DNA from: SVTX01 sp964526505
GTDB lineage: Bacteria; Bacillota; Clostridia; Oscillospirales; CAG-272
NCBI GenBank assembly: GCA_964526505.1
Contig: CAZGJC010000024.1
Span: forward strand, 1 to 27,541
Direction: 5' to 3'
DNA: 27,541 nt
A program made the translations under genes and the position numbers. Shown here piece by piece: positions 1 to 8,400 of the stretch (its first letter is position 1; each line of letters starts with the position of its first letter). A model generated the notes under the pieces. It was not told the DNA's origin. It did no database searches and saw only the letters and a list, made by a program, of their open reading frames with translations.

Positions 1-182
1 ATACCTCTTTCCTGCTCCTGAGCCATCCAGTCCATGGTTGCGGCACCCTCGTGAGTCTCGCCCAACTTGTGAGTTTTTCCTGTGTAGAACAAGATACGCT
101 CGGTAGTCGTGGTTTTGCCCGCGTCAATGTGAGCCATGATACCAATATTTCTTGTATGTTCAAGCGAATATTCTCTGGGCAT
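1..182 (-). CDS. fusA: Elongation factor G, N-terminal 60 codons (cut by left edge)
   Basis: EF-G is the GTPase that moves tRNAs and mRNA through the ribosome after each peptide bond and, with RRF, helps recycle ribosomes. Only residues 1-60 lie in the window. They start MPREYSLEHTRNIGIMAH and carry the G1 P-loop AHIDAGKTTTTERILFYTGK (residues 17-36), followed by the EF-G switch I region (HEGAATMDWM). The ATG at 182-180 gives the usual N-terminus, and a purine-rich stretch with GAGGAGAA lies just upstream in the rpsG spacer. It follows rpsG by 21 bases, the normal third place of the str operon (rpsL-rpsG-fusA). The reading frame runs off the left edge intact. Identity is certain; the rest of the gene is not visible. 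Confidence 0.97.
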   Translation of the reverse strand, partial: MPREYSLEHTRNIGIMAHIDAGKTTTTERILFYTGKTHKLGETHEGAATMDWMAQEQERG

Positions 183-203
183 AATTTTGTGTTCTCCTCG
201 ATA

Positions 204-674
204 TTAATATCTGTAATGAGCAAAAGCCTTGTTTGCTTCTGCCATCTTGTGCATTTCTTCTCTCTTCTTGAACGCACCGCCCATGCTGTTTCTTGCATCC
301 ATTATTTCTGCTGCAAGTCTTTCAGCCATGGTTCTCTCACTTCTCTTTCTGGCATAAGCGATAAGCCATCTGAGTGCGAGTGTCTGCTGACGTTCGGGTC
401 TAACTTCCATAGGAACCTGGTAAGTAGAACCACCTACACGACGAGCCTTAACTTCAAGTGCGGGTTTAAGATTGTTAAGAGATTCCTGGAAAATTTCAAG
501 GGCATTCTGACCCACCTTAGCCTCAACGATAGCAAATGCATCGTAAACTATGGTCTGTGCTACACCCTTCTTGCCGTCATACATAACGTTGTTGATAAGT
601 TTTGTTACCAACTTAGAACCGTACATAGGATCCGGCAATACGTCTCTTTTGGATATACGACCTCTTCTTGGCAC
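204..674 (-). CDS. rpsG: 30S ribosomal protein S7
   Basis: S7 binds the 3' major domain of 16S rRNA, starts assembly of the small-subunit head and contacts E-site tRNA. In E. coli it also represses its own operon by binding the S12-S7 spacer of the mRNA. The protein reads VPRRGRISKRDVLPDP at its start and ends in EANKAFAHYRY, typical of S7. I chose the GTG at 674-672: it gives exactly 156 residues, the usual family length, and has AAGGAGGG (689-682) seven bases upstream. An in-frame ATG at 692-690 would overlap that ribosome-binding site and add a non-conserved extension. It lies between rpsL and fusA. The 209-base spacer before it is unusually long and full of hairpins (see 784-890). Confidence 0.98.
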   Translation of the reverse strand: MPRRGRISKRDVLPDPMYGSKLVTKLINNVMYDGKKGVAQTIVYDAFAIVEAKVGQNALEIFQESLNNLKPALEVKARRVGGSTYQVPMEVRPERQQTLALRWLIAYARKRSERTMAERLAAEIMDARNSMGGAFKKREEMHKMAEANKAFAHYRY

Positions 675-681
675 TGTACTT

Positions 682-689
682 CCCTCCTT
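682..689 (-). promoter_or_regulatory. Shine-Dalgarno site of rpsG (decides GTG start)
   Basis: Read on the minus strand this is AAGGAGGG, seven bases before the GTG of rpsG. It selects the GTG over the ATG at 692-690, which overlaps the site itself. Confidence 0.85.
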
Positions 690-783
690 CATCAAATTTA
701 AATAAATGAAATCATAGGTACTCAAAAGCAATACTTCTGTTTCGCGTGCTCTGTTATATAAACATTAAAATTTGAATAACAAA

Positions 784-890
784 GAAACGATGTTTCAAAT
801 TGCTTTATTATTTACCCTTTCGAAGTAAAATAATTACTTCTCATTTTGAAGCGAATTGCTTCACGTTTTGTTCAGAAGTAATATTACTTC
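784..890 (-). repeat. Array of small inverted repeats in the rpsL-rpsG spacer
   Basis: Three inverted repeats with GAAG/CTTC ends follow one another: 875-890 (GAAGTAATATTACTTC, a perfect 16-base palindrome containing the rpsL stop codon), 848-862 (GAAGC-5-GCTTC) and 822-840 (GAAGTAA-5-TTACTTC). A fourth is at 784-796 (GAAAC-3-GTTTC). The first three start 26 and 27 bases apart. Because 822-840 and 875-890 share GAAGTAA and TTACTTC, their arms can pair across elements, giving mutually exclusive folds. On the mRNA strand, variants of GAAGTAAT recur at 883-890, 855-862, 833-840, 799-806 and 730-737. The position matches the S7 autoregulatory region known in E. coli, but no homology to that element is evident. 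Confidence 0.6.
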
Positions 891-1306
891 TTTGCACCCT
901 TGGGTGCCTTTGCACCGTACTTGGAACGGCTCTGTTTGCGGTTTGCTACGCCCTGAGCGTCAAGCGTACCACGAATGATGTGATAACGTACACCGGGGAG
1001 GTCACGTACTCTTCCGCCTCTGATAAGAACTACCGAGTGCTCTTGAAGGTTGTGTCCGATACCCGGAATGTAGGTTGTTGCTTCAAGACCGTTTGTAAGT
1101 CTTACTCTGGCGATCTTACGAAGAGCGGAGTTAGGCTTCTTAGGGCTTGTTGTGGAAACCTTTGTACATACGCCTCTCTTTTGAGGTGCGGGCTGATCTG
1201 TGGACTTGTTAGTCAATGTATTAAGACCCTTTTGAAGCACAGGAGCTTTGGACTTATACGTTTTGTCTGAACGACCCTGTCTAACAAGTTGGTTAAAGGT
1301 TGGCAT
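884..1306 (-). CDS. rpsL: 30S ribosomal protein S12
   Basis: S12 sits at the decoding centre and sets accuracy of tRNA selection; it is the classic streptomycin target partner. The protein begins MPTFNQLVRQGR and holds the conserved TTSPKKPNSALRK (residues 52-64) and HNLQEHSVVLIRGGRV (85-100). It has 140 residues, normal for Firmicutes, which carry a short insert near residues 27-40. The ATG at 1306-1304 was chosen because it gives the family start and has GGAGGA (1321-1316) nine bases upstream; an upstream in-frame ATG at 1330 would add eight non-conserved residues. The Lys equivalent to E. coli Lys43 is present (Lys56), but the Lys88 equivalent is Arg101. It is first in the rpsL-rpsG-fusA unit, with its own promoter at 1478-1506. 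Confidence 0.98.
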   Translation of the reverse strand: MPTFNQLVRQGRSDKTYKSKAPVLQKGLNTLTNKSTDQPAPQKRGVCTKVSTTSPKKPNSALRKIARVRLTNGLEATTYIPGIGHNLQEHSVVLIRGGRVRDLPGVRYHIIRGTLDAQGVANRKQSRSKYGAKAPKGAKK

Positions 1307-1354
1307 TCTCTGTTTTCCTCCATTTCCCAAAAATTTTAACGTTTATATTACAGA

Positions 1355-1411
1355 CGCACACAAGTGCGATACTGTCACCGTTATTTTGCGGATTCTCACA
1401 AGTAAATCCGC
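1355..1411 (-). promoter_or_regulatory. Two hairpins in the rpsL 5' leader
   Basis: Within the predicted transcript leader, 1388-1394 (GCGGATT) pairs with 1405-1411 (AATCCGC) across ten bases, and 1355-1359 (CGCAC) pairs with 1364-1368 (GTGCG) across four. Neither is followed by a U-run, so they are not terminators. Their role is unknown. Confidence 0.4.
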
Positions 1412-1477
1412 TCATATTTTCGATATGCATTGAGATTTTGGCATAGTTAGCCTCTATTTCCCCAATACAATCGATTT

Positions 1478-1506
1478 ATTATAACACTTGTTTCTTTTTT
1501 TGTCAA
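1478..1506 (-). promoter_or_regulatory. Sigma-A promoter of rpsL-rpsG-fusA
   Basis: On the minus strand TTGACA (1506-1501) and TATAAT (1483-1478) are separated by exactly 17 bases, a perfect match to the housekeeping consensus. Transcription should start near 1471, leaving a leader of about 165 bases before rpsL. This gives the str operon a source of transcript independent of rpoBC. Confidence 0.85.
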
Positions 1507-1642
1507 GTCGCATAAGGTTGCACGCAAAAATTCTATCTTTTGCACAAATACCATTTTCAAAAATTAGTTGGTTTTGTTAGCTTTTATTCCATACAGTTCC
1601 GTCTTTCAAAAATCAACAATTTTTTCATACCCGTAAAATGCG

Positions 1643-1670
1643 TTATCCCCCTGCCGTTGCAGGGGGATAA
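1643..1670 (-). terminator. Strong hairpin just downstream of rpoC
   Basis: TTATCCCCCTGC (1643-1654) and GCAGGGGGATAA (1659-1670) form a perfect 12-base-pair stem with a four-base loop, beginning 13 bases after the rpoC stop. On the transcript the stem is followed by CGCATTTTACGG rather than a clean U-tract, so it may be a weak terminator, a partial attenuator or an mRNA 3'-end protector. Confidence 0.6.
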
Positions 1671-1683
1671 TATATACGGTCGA

Positions 1684-4600
1684 TTATACCGCTTGTTCCT
1701 CTGTTGAATTTGAATTGTCTTCAAAATCTACGGGTTCAACGTCTTCCAAATCGTGGAAACTTAAAGGACTGTTCTCGGGAGAAGGCGTTTGAGGAGCGTT
1801 TGCATTTTCAACGTCAATGTTGTGATAACAACGCATACCCGTTCCGGCAGGTATAAGTTTACCGATAATAACGTTTTCTTTAAGACCTCTGAGGTGGTCA
1901 ACCTTACCCTTGATAGCGGCTTCCGTAAGAACTTTTGTTGTTTCCTGGAACGATGCCGCAGAGAGGAAGGATTCGGTTTGAACCGCCGCTTTCGTAATAC
2001 CGAGAAGAACAGGGGTGCAGGTTGCGAGTTTGAGACTGTCTTCGCCCGCTTCTATTCTGTCGCTTACAAGTTTATTTTCGTGTTCGTATTCAAGAACGTC
2101 AACAAGTGAGCCTGTGAGCAAGTCGGTGTCTCCACCGTCTTCAACTCTTATCTTTCTGGTCATCTGACGTGCAATAACTTCAATGTGCTTGTCGTTTACG
2201 TTACAAGACTGCGAACGGTAAACCTTTTGAATTTCCTTGATAATGTATTCGTATACAGCGTCAAGTCCGAGAATTCTCATAATATCGGCAGGTGCTTTGC
2301 TACCTTCCGTAAGAGCGTCTCCGACGTTTACGTGGTCTCCGTCATTAACCGCAAGACGAACACCGTAAGGAATATTGTATTTAACGTATTCAGCCGTCGT
2401 AAATTCGCCTTCCGAATCAACGTGAATGGAAACGTCGTTCATGCCGGGAACTTCGCCGGGCTTAACTTCAACCGTTCCGTTCTGTTCAGCCATGATGGCA
2501 ACCTTCTTGGGCTGTCTTGCTTCGAACAACTCTTCAACTCTGGGAAGACCCTGTGTAATATCGCTTCCCGCAACACCACCGGAGTGGAACGTTCTCATCG
2601 TCAACTGCGTACCGGGTTCACCGATAGACTGAGCGGCGATGATACCAACGGCTTCACCTATTTGAACAAGTTTGCCCGACGCAAGGTCTGCACCGTAGCA
2701 GTGAGCACAGATACCGTGCTTTGCGTGACACTGAATAACAGTTCTGATATAAACCCGCTTAATTCCGGCATCTACAATTGCCTTCGCCATCTCGTCTGTG
2801 ATCATAACGTCGTCGCCGACGATAACCTCACCCGTTTCGGGATGAACGACAGGTCCCATTGTGTATCTTCCGATAATTCTGTCTGACAAAGGTTCAAGTA
2901 CGTTTTTACCGTCGAGAATTTCGTTGATCCACGCACCCTTGGTCGTGTCGCACTTTTCTTCTCTGATAATAACTTCCTGAGATACGTCAACAAGACGTCT
3001 GGTAAGGTAACCCGAGTCAGCGGTACGAAGAGCCGTATCGGAAAGTGACTTACGGGATGATCTTGCACCCATAAAGTACTCGGTGATGTTAAGACCTTCA
3101 CGGAAGTTCGACTTAATCGGGATTTCCATCGTCTTACCGGTTGCGGAGAACATAAGTCCACGCATACCTGCCAACTGACGCATCTGCGTCATGGAACCAC
3201 GGGCTCCGGAATCAGCCATTATCTTAATAGGATTGTACGTTGAGAAACTGTTTGTAAGTGCTTTTGTAACCTTGTCGGTTGTGTCGTTCCAAATTCTTAC
3301 GACAGACGAATATCTTTCGTCGGGCGAAAGTTCACCACGCATAAAGTGTTTGTTAACCTTGTCAACCTGCTTTTGAGCGTCTGCAAGGTATTCTTTCTTT
3401 TCTGCGGGAATTGTCATATCGTAAACCGAGATGGAGAACGACGCTCTCGTGGAATACTTGTAACCCATAGCCTTGATTTCATCAAGCATATTGGCACAAA
3501 TAGCCGTTCCGTGCTTCTTTATACAATAGTCGATAATCTGACCGAGTTGCTTTTTCTTTACAACCGAGTCGATTTCGAGTTTGAACATATCCTCTTCGGT
3601 CTTTCTTTCGATAAATCCGAGGTCCTGAGGAATAGGTCTGTTGAATATAAGTTTACCGAGCGTGGTAATTATAGGTCTGGACTTCTTCTGACCGTTAATC
3701 TCACGTGTAATTCTTACCTTGATTACCGAATGAAGACCGATAATCTTGTTTTCGTAAGCCATTACAGCCTCATCAAAGTCTCTGAACGCCTTAATATATG
3801 TGATATTTCCGTTCTCGTCATACTGTGCCGAGTTCGTCTCGCCGGGCTTATCCATAGTAAGATAGTAAGAACCGAGAATCATATCCTGCGAAGGAATTGC
3901 AACCGCACGACCGTCCATGGGTTTGAGAAGGTTGTTTGCGGAAAGCATAAGGAATCTCGCTTCTGCCTGTGCCTCTGCCGAAAGCGGTACGTGTACAGGC
4001 ATCTGGTCACCGTCGAAGTCGGCGTTAAACGCAGTACATACGAGAGGGTGAAGTTTTATTGCTCTGCCGTCAACAAGTACGGGTTCGAAAGCCTGAATCG
4101 AAAGACGGTGAAGCGTAGGAGCACGGTTCAGAAGAACGGGGTGTTCCTTGATAACGTTTTCAAGTGCGTCCCAAACGTCGGGATGAACTCTTTCGATCTT
4201 CTTCTGAGCGTCTTTCACGTTCGTAGCCTTGCCCATTTCAACAAGTCTCTTTACAACGAAAGGCTTGAAAAGTTCAAGAGCCATCTCACGGGGAAGACCG
4301 CACTGATAGATTTTAAGAGAAGGTCCGACAACGATAACCGAACGTCCGGAATAGTCAACACGCTTACCGAGCAAGTTCTGACGGAAACGTCCCTGCTTAC
4401 CACGGAGAAGTTCGGAAAGAGACTTCAACGCTCTGTTGGAAGGACCTGTTACGGCTTTTCCTCTGCGACCGTTGTCGATAAGTGCGTCAACAGCCTCTTG
4501 AAGCATTCTCTTTTCGTTTCTTATAACTATTTCGGGAGTTTTGATTTCGAGAAGTTTTTTGAGACGGTTGTTTCTGCTTATAACTCTGCGGTAGAGTTCG

Positions 4601-5367
4601 TTAATGTCACTTGCCGCAAAACGTCCGCCGTCAAGTTGAACCATAGGACGAATGTCCGCAGGAAGTACGGGGATAACGTCAAGTATCATCCATTCGAGTT
4701 TGTTGCCCGATTTTCTGAACGCTTCGACAACTTCAAGTCTCTTTATCATTTTCGCTTTTTTCTGACCCGTTGCAACTTTAAGACTCTCTTTAAGTTCGGC
4801 AGAAAGAGCGTTTACGTCTATTTCGGACAAAAGTTCCTTAATAGCCGCCGCACCCATACCGGCACGGAATTCGTTTTCGTATATTTCACGATACTCATTA
4901 TATTGAGCCTCGCTGAGTACGGTTCCCTTTACAAGGGGTGTTGCACCCGGATCAAGAACTACGTTTTCTCCGAAATAAAGCACTTGTTCAAGTTGCTTCG
5001 GAGACATGTCAAGTACGAGTGCCATACGTGAAGGAATAGATTTGAGATACCAAATATGGGCAACGGGCGAAGCAAGTTCGATGTGACCCATTCTCTCACG
5101 TCTTACCTTCTTGGTCGTAACGTCAACACCGCACTTTTCGCACTTGTGTACTTCTTTTGTGGGGCGAGAGTTTTTGTACTTTCCGCACATGCACGCACCG
5201 TCCTTTGTAGGACCGAAAATGCGTTCGCAGAAAAGACCCCCGACCTCCGCTTTAAGCGTACGGTAGTTGATAGTTTCCGGCTTTGTAACCTCACCGTATG
5301 ACCATTCTCTGATCATATCGGGAGATGCTAAGCCTATTTTTATAGATGAAAATTCATTACGTTCCAC
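1684..5367 (-). CDS. rpoC: DNA-directed RNA polymerase subunit beta'
   Basis: Beta' forms one pincer and much of the active site of RNA polymerase. The 1227-residue length is normal for Firmicutes. N-terminal zinc-site cysteines are C59, C61, C76 and C79; the catalytic NADFDGDQ is at 448-455 (Asp450, 452, 454 bind Mg); the second zinc site is C806, C880, C887 and C890; the trigger loop region (AAQSIGEPGTQLTMRTFHSG) lies at 911-930. Oddities: Pro457 replaces the usual Ala right after the catalytic motif; residues 766-774 at the bridge-helix start read MGARSSRKS where consensus is ISTHGARKG; the last 40 residues are an acidic, Pro/Ser/Asn-rich tail. The start is GTG (5367-5365) with AGGAGA (5379-5374) upstream; no ATG fits the conserved N-terminus. 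It follows rpoB by 45 bases. Confidence 0.98.
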   Translation of the reverse strand: MERNEFSSIKIGLASPDMIREWSYGEVTKPETINYRTLKAEVGGLFCERIFGPTKDGACMCGKYKNSRPTKEVHKCEKCGVDVTTKKVRRERMGHIELASPVAHIWYLKSIPSRMALVLDMSPKQLEQVLYFGENVVLDPGATPLVKGTVLSEAQYNEYREIYENEFRAGMGAAAIKELLSEIDVNALSAELKESLKVATGQKKAKMIKRLEVVEAFRKSGNKLEWMILDVIPVLPADIRPMVQLDGGRFAASDINELYRRVISRNNRLKKLLEIKTPEIVIRNEKRMLQEAVDALIDNGRRGKAVTGPSNRALKSLSELLRGKQGRFRQNLLGKRVDYSGRSVIVVGPSLKIYQCGLPREMALELFKPFVVKRLVEMGKATNVKDAQKKIERVHPDVWDALENVIKEHPVLLNRAPTLHRLSIQAFEPVLVDGRAIKLHPLVCTAFNADFDGDQMPVHVPLSAEAQAEARFLMLSANNLLKPMDGRAVAIPSQDMILGSYYLTMDKPGETNSAQYDENGNITYIKAFRDFDEAVMAYENKIIGLHSVIKVRITREINGQKKSRPIITTLGKLIFNRPIPQDLGFIERKTEEDMFKLEIDSVVKKKQLGQIIDYCIKKHGTAICANMLDEIKAMGYKYSTRASFSISVYDMTIPAEKKEYLADAQKQVDKVNKHFMRGELSPDERYSSVVRIWNDTTDKVTKALTNSFSTYNPIKIMADSGARGSMTQMRQLAGMRGLMFSATGKTMEIPIKSNFREGLNITEYFMGARSSRKSLSDTALRTADSGYLTRRLVDVSQEVIIREEKCDTTKGAWINEILDGKNVLEPLSDRIIGRYTMGPVVHPETGEVIVGDDVMITDEMAKAIVDAGIKRVYIRTVIQCHAKHGICAHCYGADLASGKLVQIGEAVGIIAAQSIGEPGTQLTMRTFHSGGVAGSDITQGLPRVEELFEARQPKKVAIMAEQNGTVEVKPGEVPGMNDVSIHVDSEGEFTTAEYVKYNIPYGVRLAVNDGDHVNVGDALTEGSKAPADIMRILGLDAVYEYIIKEIQKVYRSQSCNVNDKHIEVIARQMTRKIRVEDGGDTDLLTGSLVDVLEYEHENKLVSDRIEAGEDSLKLATCTPVLLGITKAAVQTESFLSAASFQETTKVLTEAAIKGKVDHLRGLKENVIIGKLIPAGTGMRCYHNIDVENANAPQTPSPENSPLSFHDLEDVEPVDFEDNSNSTEEQAV

Positions 5368-5412
5368 AGTTGTTCTCCTAACTGTTATAATTTATCAACT
5401 TATTTATGTTTA

Positions 5413-8400
5413 TCAGTCTTCAAAATCGTCGTCGAAAGACTCTTCTTCGTAAACAGTCTCTTCGCTGTATCCGAACTCATCGGATTCTTCTTCAATGGGA
5501 TTGCCGTTTTCGTCCTCAAACAAGAACGACTTGCCGAGTTCTTTTTCGTCCGTGTAGGTCTCTTCTCCGAGTTCCTCGTCAAGAGCGATGCCGGGTTTGC
5601 CGGAATACGGCGTGGGTTCATCGTCTATGCAGAGGTTGGAAAGTTGAATTTCCTCACCCTTGTCGTCAAGAACTCTGATGTCGAGTGCCAACGCTTGAAG
5701 TTCCTTAACAAGTACCTTGAACGATTCGGGAACACCCGGAGTCGGGATGTTCTGACCCTTGATAATAGCCTCGTAAGCCTTGCGTCTACCCGTAATATCG
5801 TCGGACTTAACCGTAAGAATTTCTTGAAGCGTGTAAGCGGCACCGTATGCTTCCAATGCCCAAACTTCCATTTCTCCGAATCTCTGACCGCCGAACTGTG
5901 CCTTACCGCCGAGAGGTTGCTGTGTAACAAGAGCGTACGGACCGTTGGAACGTGCGTGAATCTTATCGTCAACCAGATGGTGCAGTTTGAGGTAGTACAT
6001 AATACCTACGGTTACGGGGTTGTCAAAGGGTTCGCCCGTACGTCCGTCGTAAAGTATCGTCTTGCCGTCGAAGAGTTTAAGTTTATGTTCAAGTCTGAGA
6101 CTTTCGCAATATGCCTTGTCTGCCTTTTCGCTGTCGGAAAGTTGTCTGTATGATTTAACACCGTCGTCGCCGATAATCTCCTCAAACAAATCCTTGCCCT
6201 CGGGATTTTCGTTTGCGAACAAATCACGACAATAGCCTGCGGCTTTGAGACATTCGAGAATGTCCTTTTCGTTTGCACCGTCAAATACGGGAGTCATAAT
6301 CTTCCAGCCGAGTTTCTTTGCCGCCATACCGAGATGGACTTCAAGAACCTGACCGATGTTCATACGTGAAGGAACGCCCAGAGGGTTAAGAACTATGTCA
6401 AGAGGTGTTCCGTCGGGAAGGAAAGGCATGTCTTCGGGAGGAAGTATACGTGATACGACACCCTTGTTTCCGTGACGACCAGCCATCTTGTCTCCTACGG
6501 ATATCTTTCTCTTCTGTGCTATATAAAGTTTAACAACCTTGTTTGCACCTGCGGGGAGTTCGTCGCCCGCTTCGTGCGAGAATACTCTTACGTCAACAAC
6601 AACGCCCGATTCACCGTGAGGCAAGCGGAGAGACGTATCTCTTACTTCTCTTGCCTTTTCACCGAATATTGCACGGAGAAGTCTTTCTTCCGCAGTCAGT
6701 TCAGTCTCTCCCTTGGGAGTGATCTTACCGACGAGAATATCACCCGCTCTCACTTCGGTTCCTCTCTTTACAATACCCTCTGCGTTGAGGTCTTTGAGTG
6801 CGTCCTCACCGACGTTGGGGATTTCACGAGTAATTTCTTCCGGACCGAGTTTTGTGTCTCTCGCTTCGTGCGTGTATTCTTCAATGTGGATGGACGTATA
6901 AACGTCGTCTCTCACAAGTCTTTCGTTAAGAAGTACTGCGTCCTCGTAGTTATAACCTTCCCACGTCATAAATCCGATAAGTGCATTCTTTCCGAGTGCC
7001 ACTTCACCGTTGTACGTTGCCGAACCGTCGGCAATAACCTCACCCGCTTCAACACGCTGACCGTGCTTGACGATAGGCTTCTGGTTTACGCAGTTGGACT
7101 GGTTGCTTCTCTTGAATTTTATAAGTTGGTATACGTCTTTGTGACCGTCATCGCAAAGAATTGTAATGCTGTTGGCGTCAACTCTTTGAACAACGCCGGC
7201 TTCTTTTGCAACAATTACAACACCGGAGTCAACGGCCGCTTTGTATTCCATACCCGTACCTACGATAGGCGAATCCGTGATGAGGAGAGGCACTGCCTGC
7301 TTCTGCATGTTGGATCCCATCAACGCACGGGAGTTGTCGTCGTTTTCAAGGAAGGGGATCATAGCGGTTGCAACCGAAACGACCATCTTAGGAGATACGT
7401 CCATAAAGTCGATTCTCGATGCGTCAACTTCTATAATTTCCGTCTTGTCACGAGCCATTATCTTCTTGTTGATGAAATGACCGTTGTCATCTATTTTCTC
7501 GTTGCCCTGTGCAACAATGTACTTGTCCTCAACGTCTGCGGTCATATAAACGACTTCATCCGTTACTCTATGCTCAACGGTTCCGTCTTCATTCGTTATG
7601 TGTGCAACCTTGCGGTAAGGTGCTTCGATAAATCCGTAATTGTTTATGCGGGCATAGGTTGTAAGATAGGAAATAAGACCGATGTTAGGACCTTCGGGGG
7701 TCTCGATAGGACACATACGGCCGTAGTGCGTGTAGTGAACGTCACGCACGTCGAAAGATGCACGGTCACGTGAAAGACCACCGGGCCCGAGTGCCGAAAG
7801 ACGACGCTTGTGCGTAAGTTCTGCCAACGGGTTGTTCTGGTCCATGAACTGTGACAATTGCGAAGAACCGAAGAACTCACGGATTGCAGTTGCAACGGGA
7901 CGTGTGTTGATGAGTGCCTGAGGCGTCAACTTTTCGTTGTCCTGCGTGGTCATTCTTTCCTTTATAATCTTGTCCATTCTCGAAAAACCTATACGCATCT
8001 GGTTTTGAAGTTGTTCGCCGACAGAACGTACACGTCTGTTTCCGAGATGGTCGATATCATCAAAATCGCCTACGTCATGCGTAAGGTTGAGGAAATATCC
8101 TATGGACGCAAATATATCATTCTTTGTAATATGTCTGGGACAAAGTTCAAAATATCTCGCCTTTGCCATTTCCTTTATGGCGTCAACGTCGCCCTCACAC
8201 TGCTCGGCAATGTCAAGAAGTACGGGAACGCTTGCTTTTTCGGTAACACCACAGTCTTTGAGGTCAAATCCGAGAACGTATTCGGGTTCGATTGTGCAGT
8301 TGGAAATAACCTTGACTTTCTCTCCGTTGTCAAGTTCGATAACAACCGAATTGACAGTCGCTCTCTCAACCGTGAGAGCGTCATCTGCGGAAAGAACGTG

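Larger units (their letters stand above)
1307..1683. other. rpoC-rpsL intergenic region (377 bases)
   Basis: No gene is visible here. On the minus strand it holds a strong hairpin just after rpoC (1643-1670), about 135 bases of AT-rich sequence, a consensus promoter (1478-1506) and a leader of about 165 bases with two small hairpins. Many Clostridia and Bacilli have a small L7Ae-family gene between rpoC and rpsL; none is found here. Confidence 0.75.

Noticed and set aside
753..782. Possible internal promoter for rpsG (TTGTTA, 18 bases, TATAAC on the minus strand)
   Set aside because: Weak -35 and non-optimal spacing in AT-rich sequence; not convincing next to the strong rpsL promoter.
3346..5031. 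Long open frame on the plus strand opposite rpoC (561 codons); similar ones opposite rpoB at 6472-7773 and 7858-9144
   Set aside because: They mirror the codon pattern of the real genes, are rich in Cys, Phe, Val and Arg with no recognisable domain, and have no ribosome-binding site or promoter.
7770..7880. Rifampicin-resistance changes in RpoB
   Set aside because: The rifampicin region is wild type at the E. coli D516, H526 and S531 equivalents.
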